Positions 42,509 through 51,446 of a DNA stretch of 64,000 nucleotides are shown in pieces. Where the stretch lies: assembly GCA_910589165.1 (NCBI GenBank), contig CAJUSP010000012.1:1-64000 (forward strand), given 5' to 3'. The position numbers were made by a program, and so were the translations under genes. The DNA is from an uncultured Adlercreutzia sp. (lineage in GTDB: Bacteria; Actinomycetota; Coriobacteriia; Coriobacteriales; Eggerthellaceae). Numbering within the stretch: the stretch's first letter is position 1; each line of letters opens with the position of its first letter. The notes below the pieces were generated by a model. It saw only the letters and a list, made by a program, of their open reading frames with translations, made no database searches and was not told where the DNA came from.

Positions 42509-44083
42509 TTAATTGAGAGGCAAACGCAACGTGAACACGGTGCCTTCGGCGGCGTTGCTGCGGACGGTGAGGGGGGCTTTGTGGGCTTGGGCTATGTCTT
42601 GGGCGATGGAAAGGCCCAGGCCGTAGCCGGCGGGCGCGTCGTGGGTGCGGGCCTTGTCGACGCGGTAGAAGCGGTCGAAGAGGTGCGCGAGGTCGGCGGG
42701 CGCGATGGGCTCGCCGGAGTTGCGCACGGAAAGGACGGCGGCGCGCTCCTCGGTGCGCAGGGCGACGGCCACCCGGCCGCCGGGCTCGGTGTACTTGCAG
42801 GCGTTGTCCAGCAGGATGCCGACGAGGCGCTGCAGGCGTCGACTGTCGCCGCGTACGCGCACCCCCTCTTCCACGGTGCTTTCCCACTGAATGCCGCGTT
42901 CGAAGGCGACCGATTCGAACGTGAGCACTTCGCCCTCCACGAGGCGGCTGAAATCGAGCTCGTCGCGGGCGGGGCTCGCCCCCAGGGCGCCGGCCCGCGC
43001 CAGGTCGAGCATGTCGGTTACGAGCCCCTGCATGCGCTCGGCTTCCACCTGGGTGCTCTCGAGCCATTGGCTCTGGCTCGCGACGGTGTCGGCGCCGTGC
43101 TCGCGCAGGATAGCGTTGTTGGCCAAGATGACCGTGAGCGGGGTTTTCAGCTCGTGGGACGCGTCGGCCACGAATTGCTGCTGCTGGGTCCAGGCCTGCT
43201 GCACCGGCGTGAGGGCCCAGCGCGAGAAGGCGAGGTTCAGCAGGAACAGCACCGCAAGGGCACCCACGCCGCCCACGGCGAGCGTGACGGCAAGCGACTG
43301 CCAGCCGTCGGCCGCTGCCCCGTCGGCGAAGGAGACGATAAGGTCGGGGCCGGCCTCGCGCTTGGCGAAGTACAAGTCGGCATCGGCCAGGTAGCCCCAA
43401 TCGGCAGAGGACTGCGCGACAGCGGGAAGAGCCGACAGAAGCAGGCTCTCGGGTACGGTGGCGGTGGATCGGGCGGCCAGCTGCATGACGACGTTACCCG
43501 ACACGTAGTACGAGGCGATGGGCACGCTGCGCTCGCCGTCGCCGCCGATTTGCGGGGGCGCCCAGGTGCCCTCGGCGTCGGTGGGGGCAGCCCCGGCGTC
43601 GGCCGCATCGGCACTGGGTTCCGCTTGGCCGTCCTCTTCTTCGAAGGCGCCGATGCTGGGGGCGGTGGGGGAGGGCGAGGTCTGAGGGTCGTTGCCCTCT
43701 GCGACGCCGGCGCCGTCCTCGCCGCTCGGCGGCACGGTTTCGGCGGGAGCTTCGGTTCCGTCCGGCGCTGTCCCTTCCGCAGCGCCGGGGACGCCGAATT
43801 CATGGGTGCCCTCCCCCTCCGCTTCCTGAGTGTCGGGGCCGGCCAAGGGCTCGGGGGTCAGGCGCGGGTTCTTCAGCGAAACGCGCACCGATTGGGCAAG
43901 CGTGCGGTGCAGCTCGTCGACATCGCTGCGGTAGTCGGCAAAGCAAATGGCGGAGAACGAGCCGGCCAGCACCAGGGCGGCAATGGTCATGTTCAGCGCG
44001 ACGAATTTCACCCGCAGCTTCCGGAGCACGGGCGCGGCCGCCGCGGGGGCGCTCTTTCGGTATGTGGTCAGCGGAAAGGGCAC
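42509..44083 (-). CDS. Sensor histidine kinase of the VTC locus
   Basis: 524 residues with two membrane segments (about 30-50 and 262-283) bounding an extracytoplasmic region whose first half (75-180) is Pro/Glu/Ala-rich and disordered. Kinase motifs: H box QQFVADASHELKTPLTV, N box LLDNACKYTEPGG, FDRFYRVDKART, G box GYGLGLSIA. The GTG start at 44083 lies 5 bases after the regulator's stop, with GAGGACG upstream. It forms a two-gene operon with the response regulator at 44089-44763, divergent from the VTC/DUF4956 operon it probably controls. Confidence 0.9.
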   Translation of the reverse strand: MPFPLTTYRKSAPAAAAPVLRKLRVKFVALNMTIAALVLAGSFSAICFADYRSDVDELHRTLAQSVRVSLKNPRLTPEPLAGPDTQEAEGEGTHEFGVPGAAEGTAPDGTEAPAETVPPSGEDGAGVAEGNDPQTSPSPTAPSIGAFEEEDGQAEPSADAADAGAAPTDAEGTWAPPQIGGDGERSVPIASYYVSGNVVMQLAARSTATVPESLLLSALPAVAQSSADWGYLADADLYFAKREAGPDLIVSFADGAAADGWQSLAVTLAVGGVGALAVLFLLNLAFSRWALTPVQQAWTQQQQFVADASHELKTPLTVILANNAILREHGADTVASQSQWLESTQVEAERMQGLVTDMLDLARAGALGASPARDELDFSRLVEGEVLTFESVAFERGIQWESTVEEGVRVRGDSRRLQRLVGILLDNACKYTEPGGRVAVALRTEERAAVLSVRNSGEPIAPADLAHLFDRFYRVDKARTHDAPAGYGLGLSIAQDIAQAHKAPLTVRSNAAEGTVFTLRLPLN

Positions 44084-44088
44084 GGCGC

Positions 44089-44763
44089 CTAGGCGTCCTC
44101 GGCGAAGCGGTAGCCCACCGAGCGAATGGTCTCAATCTTCCCCTTCGACCCCACATGGGCCATCTTCTTGCGCAGAAACGAGATGTAGGCCTCCACGTTG
44201 TTGTCGCTGGCGCTGGAGGCGGGTCCCCAGGCGCGGTCGATGAGCGCATCCTTCGAGATGACGGCGCCGGGCGAGCCCAGCAGAATGCGGGCGATGGCGA
44301 ATTCCTTCTGGCTCAGGCGAATGGTCTCGTCGCCGCAGGTAAGGTCGAGGCTTTCCAGATTCAGCGTGAGGTCTCCGGCGGTGATGGTCTCGAACACGAC
44401 GTCGCCCTGGCGCCGCGTGAGCGCTCGCAGGTGCGCCATCAGCTCGGCCGGTGAGAACGGCTTGGTCATGTAGTCGTCGGCGCCCGAATCGAGCCCGGTG
44501 ATTTTGTCGGTGGTGGCGTCGCGGGCCGTGAGCAGCAGGATGGGGGTGCTCACGTGGGCGCGCCGCAGGCTCTGGGCCACGGTGAAGCCGTCGGCCTTGG
44601 GCAGCATGACGTCCAGGATGATGACGTCGTAGGCACCGGAGGAGCCGTAGTCGATGCCGGTCTGGCCGTCGTGCACGGCATCCACGGTGTAGCCGTTGTC
44701 TTCCAGAATGCGCGAGAGCGCCTCGGCCAGGCGGACGTCGTCTTCCACTACCAATACGCGCAT
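44089..44763 (-). CDS. OmpR/PhoB-family response regulator of the VTC locus
   Basis: 224 residues: receiver with E7/D8-D9 and phospho-Asp51 (VIILDVMLP), Lys in DDYMTKPFSP, and a winged helix ending ISFLRKKM...TIRSVGYRFAEDA. It is first in its operon, ahead of the cognate kinase. Half-sites matching OmpR-type spacing lie in the divergent gap upstream. Confidence 0.92.
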   Translation of the reverse strand: MRVLVVEDDVRLAEALSRILEDNGYTVDAVHDGQTGIDYGSSGAYDVIILDVMLPKADGFTVAQSLRRAHVSTPILLLTARDATTDKITGLDSGADDYMTKPFSPAELMAHLRALTRRQGDVVFETITAGDLTLNLESLDLTCGDETIRLSQKEFAIARILLGSPGAVISKDALIDRAWGPASSASDNNVEAYISFLRKKMAHVGSKGKIETIRSVGYRFAEDA

Positions 44764-44841
44764 GGAGGGGCCTTTCTCGGGCGGCGGAGCCGGCGCGCGG
44801 GAGCGCGGTGCGGCTGTCGGGCATGGCGCTATTGTAGCGCC

Positions 44842-44894
44842 CTTCCTGAAGCCAACCTGAAAAAAGCGGGCTGGTTCAGGCAGTTTTCAGGAAG
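44842..44894. promoter_or_regulatory. Paired 11-bp-spaced operator between RR and VTC operons
   Basis: CCTGAA occurs at 44845 and 44856, and TTCAGG at 44875 and 44886; each pair is 11 bases apart and the two pairs face each other. The outer ends extend to a perfect 9-bp inverted repeat, CTTCCTGAA / TTCAGGAAG. OmpR-family dimers bind direct repeats with 11-bp period. Confidence 0.6.
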
Positions 44895-45009
44895 TCCCCG
44901 TATTGTGGTCGCCTGCTGGAACGCCGCCGCGGCCTGTTGCACCGCGACAGCCCGTGCCTCCGAGCGGCACGGGGCCCGGCAGCGACGACGCCAAGAAGAA
45001 GGAGCGACC

Positions 45010-45927
45010 ATGGGCGCCTACAACAACGTATTCAAGCGGGTAGAGAAGAAGTACCGCCTGGTGCGCTCGCAGCGGGCCGCGGTGGAAGCGGCCGCCGACG
45101 CCGTGATGGCACCGGACGCCTACGGCCGCACGCGCATCACGAGCCTGTATCTGGATACCCCCGAGCGGGCCATGATCGCCCGTTCGGTGGAAAAGCCCCT
45201 GTACAAGGAGAAGCTGCGGCTGCGGGCTTACGGGGAAGAGGCCGGCGCGCTGCTTATGGCCGCCTTCGCCGCCGGCCCGCTGCGGCGCGAGGCCGGCTGC
45301 CCGCCGCTTTCCGATGATGAGGTGCAGGCTCGGGTGCTCGCTGCTGCGCTGACTTGCGGGGCGTCTTCCGACGCCCTGTCGCTGCCGGTGTTCTTCGGCA
45401 TTAAGAAGAAGTTCAAGGGTATCGTGTACAAGCGGCGGCTGGTTCTGTCGCTGCCGGCGGCTCTGGCCTTCGTGAGCGGGCTTCCCTACGAGCAGGCGTG
45501 CACCCGCTGGCCCGTGGCCGACGCCGATCAGGCGGCGACGGCGCTCGCGCCCCAGACGCGGCAGATCGCCCGCGAGTTGGTGGCCGCTATGGACCGCCAC
45601 CTGCCCTTGGTGCCCTCCATGGGCATCGCCTGCGACCGGGTGGCCTGGGCCCTGCGCGAGGGATGGGCTCCGACCGATGCCCGCGACGCCACCGACCCCG
45701 GCTTCCGCATCACCTTTGACAACCGCCTGGAATACCTCGACTGCTTCGATGCGTCCTGGCGGCCCGGCGCAGAATGTTGGCGCCCCATCATCGCGCCGGG
45801 GGAGTCGATCATGGAAGTGAAGAGCGCGAGCGCCTATCCGCCTTGGCTCACAGCCGCGCTTTCCGCGAACGCCATCTTCCCCGCCTCGTTCACCAAGTAC
45901 GGCAACGCCTATCAAATGGCCTCTTAG
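45010..45927 (+). CDS. VTC-domain (polyphosphate polymerase-like) protein
   Basis: 305 residues, soluble. It has the triphosphate-tunnel features of the VTC domain: RVEKKYRL at the start, a basic KEKLRLRAYG strand, KKKFKGIVYKRR, FRITFDNRLEY, the acidic IMEVKSASAYP and C-terminal FTKYGNAY. Family members in bacteria occur next to DUF4956 membrane proteins, as here (gap 11 bases). Yeast Vtc4 makes polyphosphate with this fold; activity here is not established. GAAGGAG precedes the ATG. Confidence 0.87.
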   Translation: MGAYNNVFKRVEKKYRLVRSQRAAVEAAADAVMAPDAYGRTRITSLYLDTPERAMIARSVEKPLYKEKLRLRAYGEEAGALLMAAFAAGPLRREAGCPPLSDDEVQARVLAAALTCGASSDALSLPVFFGIKKKFKGIVYKRRLVLSLPAALAFVSGLPYEQACTRWPVADADQAATALAPQTRQIARELVAAMDRHLPLVPSMGIACDRVAWALREGWAPTDARDATDPGFRITFDNRLEYLDCFDASWRPGAECWRPIIAPGESIMEVKSASAYPPWLTAALSANAIFPASFTKYGNAYQMAS

Positions 45928-45938
45928 AAAGGAAAACC

Positions 45939-46634
45939 ATGTTCGATTCAACGTTTACTTCTGTGTTCGGAACGGCCGACTCGCTGGTGGGGGCCGTGTC
46001 CACTGCCGACTTCTTGCTGTGCTGCGTGTTCTCGGTAGTGTTGGGCGCGGCCTGCGCCGGCGTGTACATGTTCCGCCATAGCTACTCGAAGAACTTCGTG
46101 GTCACCTTGGCGCTGCTGCCGCTTATCGTGCAGATGGTCATCACGCTGGTGAACGGCAACCTGGGCGCGGGCATCGCGGTCATGGGCGTGTTCAACCTCG
46201 TGCGCTTCCGTTCCATCCCCGGCTCGGCGAAGGACATCGGCAGCGTGTTTCTGGCCATGGCCATCGGCTTGGCCACGGGCATGGGCTTCATCGTGCTGGC
46301 TTGCGTGTTCACCGTGGTGGTGGCCGTGGTGAACCTGCTGTTCGTGCTGACGCCCTTCGGGAAGCCCCGCGAGCCGGGCAAGACCCTGCGCATCACCATC
46401 CCCGAGGATTTGGAGTACGACGGCGTGTTCGACGAGGTGCTCGCCCGCTACGCCGTCGAATCCGAGCTTACCGAAGTGACCACCACCAACATGGGCAGCC
46501 TCTTCCAGCTTACCTACCAGCTGCGCCTGCGCCAGCCGGGTATCGAGAAGGCCATGATCGACGAGCTGCGCTGCCTGAATGGGAACTTGAAGATAACCCT
46601 CGGCATGACGCCGGCCGGCCGCGAGACGCTGTAG
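45939..46634 (+). CDS. DUF4956 membrane protein
   Basis: 231 residues with three to four membrane helices in the first 140 residues, containing the conserved GVFNLVRFRSIPGSAKDIG segment of DUF4956, and a soluble C-terminal alpha/beta domain (LRITIPEDLEYDGVFDEVL). DUF4956 and VTC-domain genes are habitual neighbours and are thought to form a membrane unit. AGAAAGGA precedes the ATG. Third gene of the operon follows after 48 bases. Confidence 0.85.
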   Translation: MFDSTFTSVFGTADSLVGAVSTADFLLCCVFSVVLGAACAGVYMFRHSYSKNFVVTLALLPLIVQMVITLVNGNLGAGIAVMGVFNLVRFRSIPGSAKDIGSVFLAMAIGLATGMGFIVLACVFTVVVAVVNLLFVLTPFGKPREPGKTLRITIPEDLEYDGVFDEVLARYAVESELTEVTTTNMGSLFQLTYQLRLRQPGIEKAMIDELRCLNGNLKITLGMTPAGRETL

Positions 46635-46682
46635 CGGCCTAGGGCGCCTAGTTGAAAGCAATTTATTTGGGAGGACAACACG

Positions 46683-48875
46683 ATGAAGAAAAGTACGTTT
46701 AAGGGAAGCCGGCGATTTCTGGCGCGCGGGGTGGTCGCCTCGGCGCTGGCGGCTTCGCTGGCGCTGACGGGTTGCAACGGAGGCACCTTCGAGGACGCCT
46801 CGAATGAGCCGTCGGCGGCTGAGCAGCAGGGCGAAACCGATGGCGCCGAGAGCGCCGATTGGGATGGCGATTGGGCGTCGCTCATCGACATCGCCGGCAT
46901 GGATTTCGATTATTCCGACCGCGATAACGACCCCTCCTATGACGCGGCCTCCGCTACCGCCGTGACGCTTTCGGGCGAGAGCGCCACGGTGGCTGGCGAG
47001 GGGGCTGTCGTCGAGGGCTCGACGGTTACCATTACCGCCGCCGGCACCTACGTGGTATCCGGCGAGCTCGCGGGCACGCTCGTGGTGAACGCGTCCGACC
47101 AGGACAAGGTGCAGATCGTGCTCGACGGCGCCTCTATCCGCAACGAGGCGGGGCCGGCCCTGAACATCCAGCAGGCCGACAAGGTGTTCGTCACCTTGGC
47201 GGCGAACTCGCAGAACACGCTGGCCGACGGGGGCGCCTACGACCTGGCCGAGGGCGAAGACGAGCCGAACGCGGCCCTGTTCTCGAAGGACGACCTGACC
47301 ATCAACGGGGAAGGGGCCCTGGCCATTGAGGGCAACTACCGTCACGGCGTGAATTCGAAGGACGACCTGGTCATCACCGGCGGCACCCTTACGGTGGTGG
47401 CGGTCGAAGACGGGCTGCGCGGCAAGGACTGCGTGAAGGTGGCCGACGGTACCTTCGCCATCACCGCGGGCGGCGACGGCGTGAAGTCGAGCAATGATTC
47501 CGACCCGACGCGCGGGTTTGTGGCCATCGACGGCGGCACCTGGGCGGTCAACGCTGGCGACGAGGGCTTCCAGGCGGCCACCTACCTGCGGCTTACCGGC
47601 GGTGAGGCCCAGGTGCAGGCCGGTGACCATGCCCTGCGCAGCGATGTGGAGGCGGCCATGACCGGTGGCAGCTACATCGTGGAGGCGGTCGGCAAGGGTA
47701 TGAACGCCGAGACGAAATTCACCATGGACGGCGGCGCGCTTACCGTGACGGGGTGCGATGAGGGCATTGAGGCCCAGGAAGTGATCATCAACGACGGGGT
47801 CGTGGACATCGTCGCCTCCGACGACGGCATCAACGCCGCGGTGGCCGAGCGCGCATCGAACGACAACGAGGCGGATGCGGCGGCCGAAAGCACGAGCGGC
47901 GACGCCCAGGATGCGGAGGCCGGGCAGATGCCGGAAGGCGCCGAGCCGGGCCAGATGCCGGAAGGCGCCGAGCCGGGGCAGATGCCCGACGGTGCCGATG
48001 GGGAGCCGCCGGCCCTGCCCGAAGGCATGGAAGAAGGCCAGATGCCCGAGGGTATGGAAGAGCCCCCGACGCCTCCCGAGGGCGAGATGCCCGCGATGCC
48101 CGGCGGCGACGGTGCGGAGGGCGCCGGCGAGGACGGCGGCTTCCGCGGCGGCCCGCGCGGCGACATGAACGGCGAGCGCCCCGAGATGCCGGAGGGCATG
48201 GAAGAGGGCGAGATGCCCGAAGGCGACGAAGGCTTTCGCGGCGACTTCGGCGGCAAGGGCGGTGGCGCGGGTATGGGCGCCGGCGGCCCGATGGGTGCCA
48301 ACGCCAGCGAGGACTGCCTGATCCAAATCAACGGCGGCACGGTGTCGGTGCTGGCCGGCGGCGACGCCATCGATTCCAATGGGTACGTGGAAGTGACCGG
48401 CGGCGAGCTGCTGGGTACCTCTACGGGTAATGGGGACGGCGCGCTCGACTACGAGTACGGCGCCACGGTAACCGGCGGCACGGTGGTGCTCGCGGGCGCC
48501 GCGGGCATGGCCGAGACGTTCTCGGAGGGCAGCACCCAGCCCTTCGCCCTGGTGAACGCCAGCGGCCAGGCCGGCGCCACCATCACGGTGACCGACGAGG
48601 ACGGCAAGACACTTGCCGTCTACGAGGCTCCCGGCGCGTTCCAATGCATCGTCGTCTCGGTGCCCGGCGCAGCCGACGGCGCCACGGTAACCGTGGATGT
48701 TAACGGCACGGCCACCCAGGCGACCCTTTCCATCACGCCTTCAGCAGCTGGCCCCGGCGCCATGGGCGGTGGCATGGGCGGCCGCGGCGGCGACCCGCGG
48801 ACGGATCAGGGCCAAGAGGCCTCGGCGTCCGCCGACGCGGGTCGCTTCGAGCCCGAAGCGGAAATGACGGCTTAA
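46683..48875 (+). CDS. Carbohydrate-binding-domain lipoprotein with MPEG repeats
   Basis: 730 residues. The signal peptide ends in the lipobox LTGC, so it is a surface lipoprotein. Residues about 90-395 are a right-handed beta-helix-like series of Gly-rich turns (GGTLTVVAVEDGLRGKD, AGGDGVKSSND, AGDEGFQAATYLRL) matching the carbohydrate-binding domain family found beside VTC/DUF4956 genes. Residues about 405-545 are a Met/Pro/Glu/Gly tract with imperfect copies of GAEPGQMPE and GMEEGEMPE, after which the beta-helix resumes. GGGAGGA precedes the ATG. Probably the surface output of the VTC operon. Confidence 0.82.
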   Translation: MKKSTFKGSRRFLARGVVASALAASLALTGCNGGTFEDASNEPSAAEQQGETDGAESADWDGDWASLIDIAGMDFDYSDRDNDPSYDAASATAVTLSGESATVAGEGAVVEGSTVTITAAGTYVVSGELAGTLVVNASDQDKVQIVLDGASIRNEAGPALNIQQADKVFVTLAANSQNTLADGGAYDLAEGEDEPNAALFSKDDLTINGEGALAIEGNYRHGVNSKDDLVITGGTLTVVAVEDGLRGKDCVKVADGTFAITAGGDGVKSSNDSDPTRGFVAIDGGTWAVNAGDEGFQAATYLRLTGGEAQVQAGDHALRSDVEAAMTGGSYIVEAVGKGMNAETKFTMDGGALTVTGCDEGIEAQEVIINDGVVDIVASDDGINAAVAERASNDNEADAAAESTSGDAQDAEAGQMPEGAEPGQMPEGAEPGQMPDGADGEPPALPEGMEEGQMPEGMEEPPTPPEGEMPAMPGGDGAEGAGEDGGFRGGPRGDMNGERPEMPEGMEEGEMPEGDEGFRGDFGGKGGGAGMGAGGPMGANASEDCLIQINGGTVSVLAGGDAIDSNGYVEVTGGELLGTSTGNGDGALDYEYGATVTGGTVVLAGAAGMAETFSEGSTQPFALVNASGQAGATITVTDEDGKTLAVYEAPGAFQCIVVSVPGAADGATVTVDVNGTATQATLSITPSAAGPGAMGGGMGGRGGDPRTDQGQEASASADAGRFEPEAEMTA

Positions 48876-48956
48876 GGCCGATTGCCCGCACATCTGGTAA
48901 CGGGCACATTGCGCAGGATCAAAGTGCGCTAAACTAGCCACCGCAGAACGCGGTTA

Positions 48957-48999
48957 CGGCCTCGGGCGGTAATATCTACGCTGCCCGAGGCCGTTTTTT
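48957..48999 (+). terminator. Rho-independent terminator of the VTC operon
   Basis: CGGCCTCGGGC and GCCCGAGGCCG form a perfect 11-bp stem followed by TTTTTT. Confidence 0.9.
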
Positions 49000-49046
49000 C
49001 TAGGGAAGAGCGGCCGGTGTTCCCGAGACGAAAGGACGCATCTTCC

Positions 49047-50489
49047 ATGGCGAACCTCAGGCCGACGACCGCCGCAACGGGTTTCGGGCCTCTGCTTGCC
49101 GTCTTCTACGGCTGCGGGTTTCTAGCCGGCTTCAACGAGAACCTCGTGAACATGGCCCTTGTGGCCATCATGGGCGATTTCGCCGTAGACGCGGTGACGG
49201 CCCAGTGGCTTGTCACCGGCTACATGATCGCGGTCACCGTGGTGGTTACCTGTATGGCCTACCTGTACCGCCGCTTCACGCTGCGCACCCTGTTCTTCGC
49301 TGCCTCGGCCCTCAGCATCGCAGGCTCCGTTGGCGGCCTGATGGCGCCGAACTTCGCCCTGCTGCTTGTGGCGCGCCTTGTGCAAGCGGCGGGTACCGGC
49401 GTGTTCATCCCGCTGATGATGAACGTGATCGTCGACAAGGTGCCCCACGAGAACATGGGGTCGTACCTGGCCGTGGGCAGCGCCATGATCACCATCGGGC
49501 CGGCGACCGCCCCCATTGTCACCGGCTTCATGGTGAGCGATTTGGGGTGGCGCAGCGTATTCGTCGTGCCCTTGGCGGTAGCGGTGCTGCTGACGGTTCT
49601 GGGCGCCTTCGTGGTGCGCGACGAGCGCCGCCCGCATCCGGCCGCCTTCGACGTGCCCTCGGCCCTGCTGGTGGCCGCCGGTGTGACGCTGCTTTCCGTG
49701 GGGCTCTCGGAGGTGTCGTCGCGGCCTGCGGTGGGCGCGGCGGCCCTTGCGGCAGCCGTCGCCTTCCTGGCCGGTTTCGCCCGCCGTCAGAAGCGTTTGG
49801 AAAGTCCGCTCGTGTCCCTGGCGCCCTTCGGGCACCGGGCGTTTTGGCCCGCGGTGGTACTCGTCGTCATCACCATGATGACCTACTTCTCGCTCAGCGT
49901 GATGGCGCCGCTGTACTTCGAGGAGGCAGTGGGACTTGCGGCCTCGCTGGCCGGCGTGCTCATGGTGGCGCCGGTGCTCGCCAACGCCACGGCTTCGGTG
50001 CTGTCGGGCCGTGCCCTCGACCGGCGCGGGGAATGGCCCCTGCTGCCGGCCGGCTTGGGTATCGCGTCGGTGGGTATTGCCCTGGCGGCTTTCGGGGCCT
50101 CCCCGGCTCTCGCGGGTGTCCTGGGGCTTGCCGGCGCCGATGCGGCAGCCGGGTTGCCGGTGGTGGTTGCCGGCATCTTCCTCGGCTACCTGGGCACGGG
50201 CATGGTGCTCTCGCCGGCCCAGACGGCCGGCCTGCGCCGCCTTCCCGACGAGCTGGATTCCCATGGCGTCACCCTCATGTCCATGGCGGTGCAGCTGGCC
50301 GCCTGCCTGGGGCCTGCGGCCTACGTGGGCATCATGAGCTCGGCTTCCGCTGCAGCGGCCAATGCCGGCGTCGCCCCTGCGGCCGCCTCTTCCGCTGGCT
50401 TCGCCTGGGCCATGGTAGCAGCCCTCGCGGTGGCTCTCTTCGGCGCCGCGGCCGCCTTCCTCTACGCCCGCGCGCTGCGCCGCCGCTAG
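49047..50489 (+). CDS. MFS transporter, DHA2-like (drug/H+ antiporter)
   Basis: 480 residues, about 14 membrane helices. The motif YMIAVTVVVTCMAYLYRRFT near helices 2-3 and LLVARLVQAAGTGVFIPLM match the DHA2/EmrB multidrug group. AAAGGA lies upstream of the ATG at 49047; a GTG at 49017 would add 10 residues. It stands as a single gene behind the VTC operon terminator. Substrate unknown. Confidence 0.85.
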   Translation: MANLRPTTAATGFGPLLAVFYGCGFLAGFNENLVNMALVAIMGDFAVDAVTAQWLVTGYMIAVTVVVTCMAYLYRRFTLRTLFFAASALSIAGSVGGLMAPNFALLLVARLVQAAGTGVFIPLMMNVIVDKVPHENMGSYLAVGSAMITIGPATAPIVTGFMVSDLGWRSVFVVPLAVAVLLTVLGAFVVRDERRPHPAAFDVPSALLVAAGVTLLSVGLSEVSSRPAVGAAALAAAVAFLAGFARRQKRLESPLVSLAPFGHRAFWPAVVLVVITMMTYFSLSVMAPLYFEEAVGLAASLAGVLMVAPVLANATASVLSGRALDRRGEWPLLPAGLGIASVGIALAAFGASPALAGVLGLAGADAAAGLPVVVAGIFLGYLGTGMVLSPAQTAGLRRLPDELDSHGVTLMSMAVQLAACLGPAAYVGIMSSASAAAANAGVAPAAASSAGFAWAMVAALAVALFGAAAAFLYARALRRR

Positions 50490-50616
50490 CTGCCCCGCGG
50501 CCATGCGGAGGTCGTGAATTCGCTCGAGCGCTTTAGCGTGTTGGAGTACAATCGTACCTGTTGAACAACGAAAAGAGCCGAGGGCGCCCCGCGCTTCCTC
50601 GGATGACGGAGGACCC

Positions 50617-50913
50617 ATGACCGATATTCGCACCCCCGATGTGGACGACCTGCTGCGCGTGCTGGCGACGATGGACAACCCTGACGAGATCTTCGCGCTG
50701 CTGGAGGACCTGTTCACCGTGCGCGAAATCCGCGAGACGTCGCAGCGGCTCGGGGTGGCGCGGCTTCTGGCGGCGGGGAAGTCCTACGCGGCCATCGAGG
50801 CCGAAACCGGCGCTTCGGCCACCACCATCGCCCGCGTGTCGAAGTGCCTCAGCTATGGCACCGGTGGCTACAAGGCGGCCCTGGACATTCTCGGGCAAGA
50901 GCCCAGCGAATAG
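50617..50913 (+). CDS. TrpR-like protein of the YerC/YecD family
   Basis: 98 residues, all helical: FTVREIRETSQRLGVARLL and TGASATTIARVSKCLSYG carry the Trp-repressor-type HTH of the YerC/YecD family. These are small DNA-binding proteins of poorly known target; no tryptophan genes are nearby. GACGGAGGA precedes the ATG. The stop codon lies in the first unit of a 27-bp tandem repeat. Confidence 0.87.
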   Translation: MTDIRTPDVDDLLRVLATMDNPDEIFALLEDLFTVREIRETSQRLGVARLLAAGKSYAAIEAETGASATTIARVSKCLSYGTGGYKAALDILGQEPSE

Positions 50914-50955
50914 GAGCCGCAGCAAAAACCCAGCGAGTAGGTGCCCCAGCAAAAA
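50902..50955 (+). repeat. 27-bp tandem duplication across a stop codon
   Basis: Two adjacent 27-bp units beginning CCCAGCGA and ending CAGCAAAAA differ at three positions. The first contains the TAG stop of the YerC-like gene and the second repeats that TAG in frame. Confidence 0.8.
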
Positions 50956-50956
50956 A

Positions 50957-50987
50957 GAAGAGGCGGCCCGGGGAAGGCCGCCTCTTG
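50957..50987 (+). terminator. Hairpin after the YerC-like gene
   Basis: GAAGAGGCGGCC (50957-50968) pairs with GGCCGCCTCTT (50976-50986). The A-tract precedes rather than follows, so it may terminate minus-strand transcripts better. Confidence 0.6.
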
Positions 50988-50995
50988 CAGGGGTT

Positions 50996-51055
50996 CGAGA
51001 ACGGTTGGGGATCGTTCTCGCGGAAGCCGGGCTATGTGGGGGAATCCCGGCTTCC
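50996..51055. other. Two further tandem hairpins in a gene-poor stretch
   Basis: CGAGAACG/CGTTCTCG (50996-51020) and GGAAGCCGGG/CCCGGCTTCC (51022-51055) follow directly on the preceding hairpin. A 40-base purine-only tract then runs to about 51097. No gene is visible between 50914 and 51786. Confidence 0.55.
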
Positions 51056-51250
51056 CAAAGAGAGAAGAAGGAAAGGAAAGGGGAAAGGAGGAGGATTCCA
51101 GCTCTTTTCCGTTTCGCATGAGTGCAGTATAGGCAAGCAGCGTTCGGGGGAAAGCCTTTCGGGCAGCCTGTTGCCCCCGTGTAAATAACCGTGCAATTCG
51201 CTGTAACCTTACGTCAGTTATGGAGGAATTGTAAACCTAGGTTAACACCC

Positions 51251-51279
51251 TTGCGTAGCCCGAGAAGTTACCATATTAT
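51251..51279 (+). promoter_or_regulatory. Promoter of a candidate small RNA
   Basis: TTGCGT (51251-51256) and TATTAT (51274-51279) with exactly 17 bases between, in an AT-richer stretch not followed by any gene within 500 bases. Confidence 0.55.
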
Positions 51280-51285
51280 AACTTT

Positions 51286-51446
51286 TGTCAGCAGGGCCAA
51301 GGAAACGAAGCCGACGGGCTTTCCCCCTCCGACGTTCTGCCGACGCCTCCTCTCTTCTTGTTTTACTGGGTGGCGAAGCTTCTCCTCGTCTCGCTGTCGC
51401 CACAAAACGAAACCCGCGGATCCCCCCTCCCGCGGGTTTTCGTTTG
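51286..51446 (+). ncRNA. Candidate small RNA of about 160 nt
   Basis: Bounded by the promoter at 51251-51279 and a strong terminator whose stem pairs AAACGAAACCCGCGG (51405-51419) with CCGCGGGTTTTCGTTT (51430-51445). No ORF in the interval has a ribosome site. Size would suit a 6S-like or other regulatory RNA, but no family feature was recognised. Confidence 0.4.
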
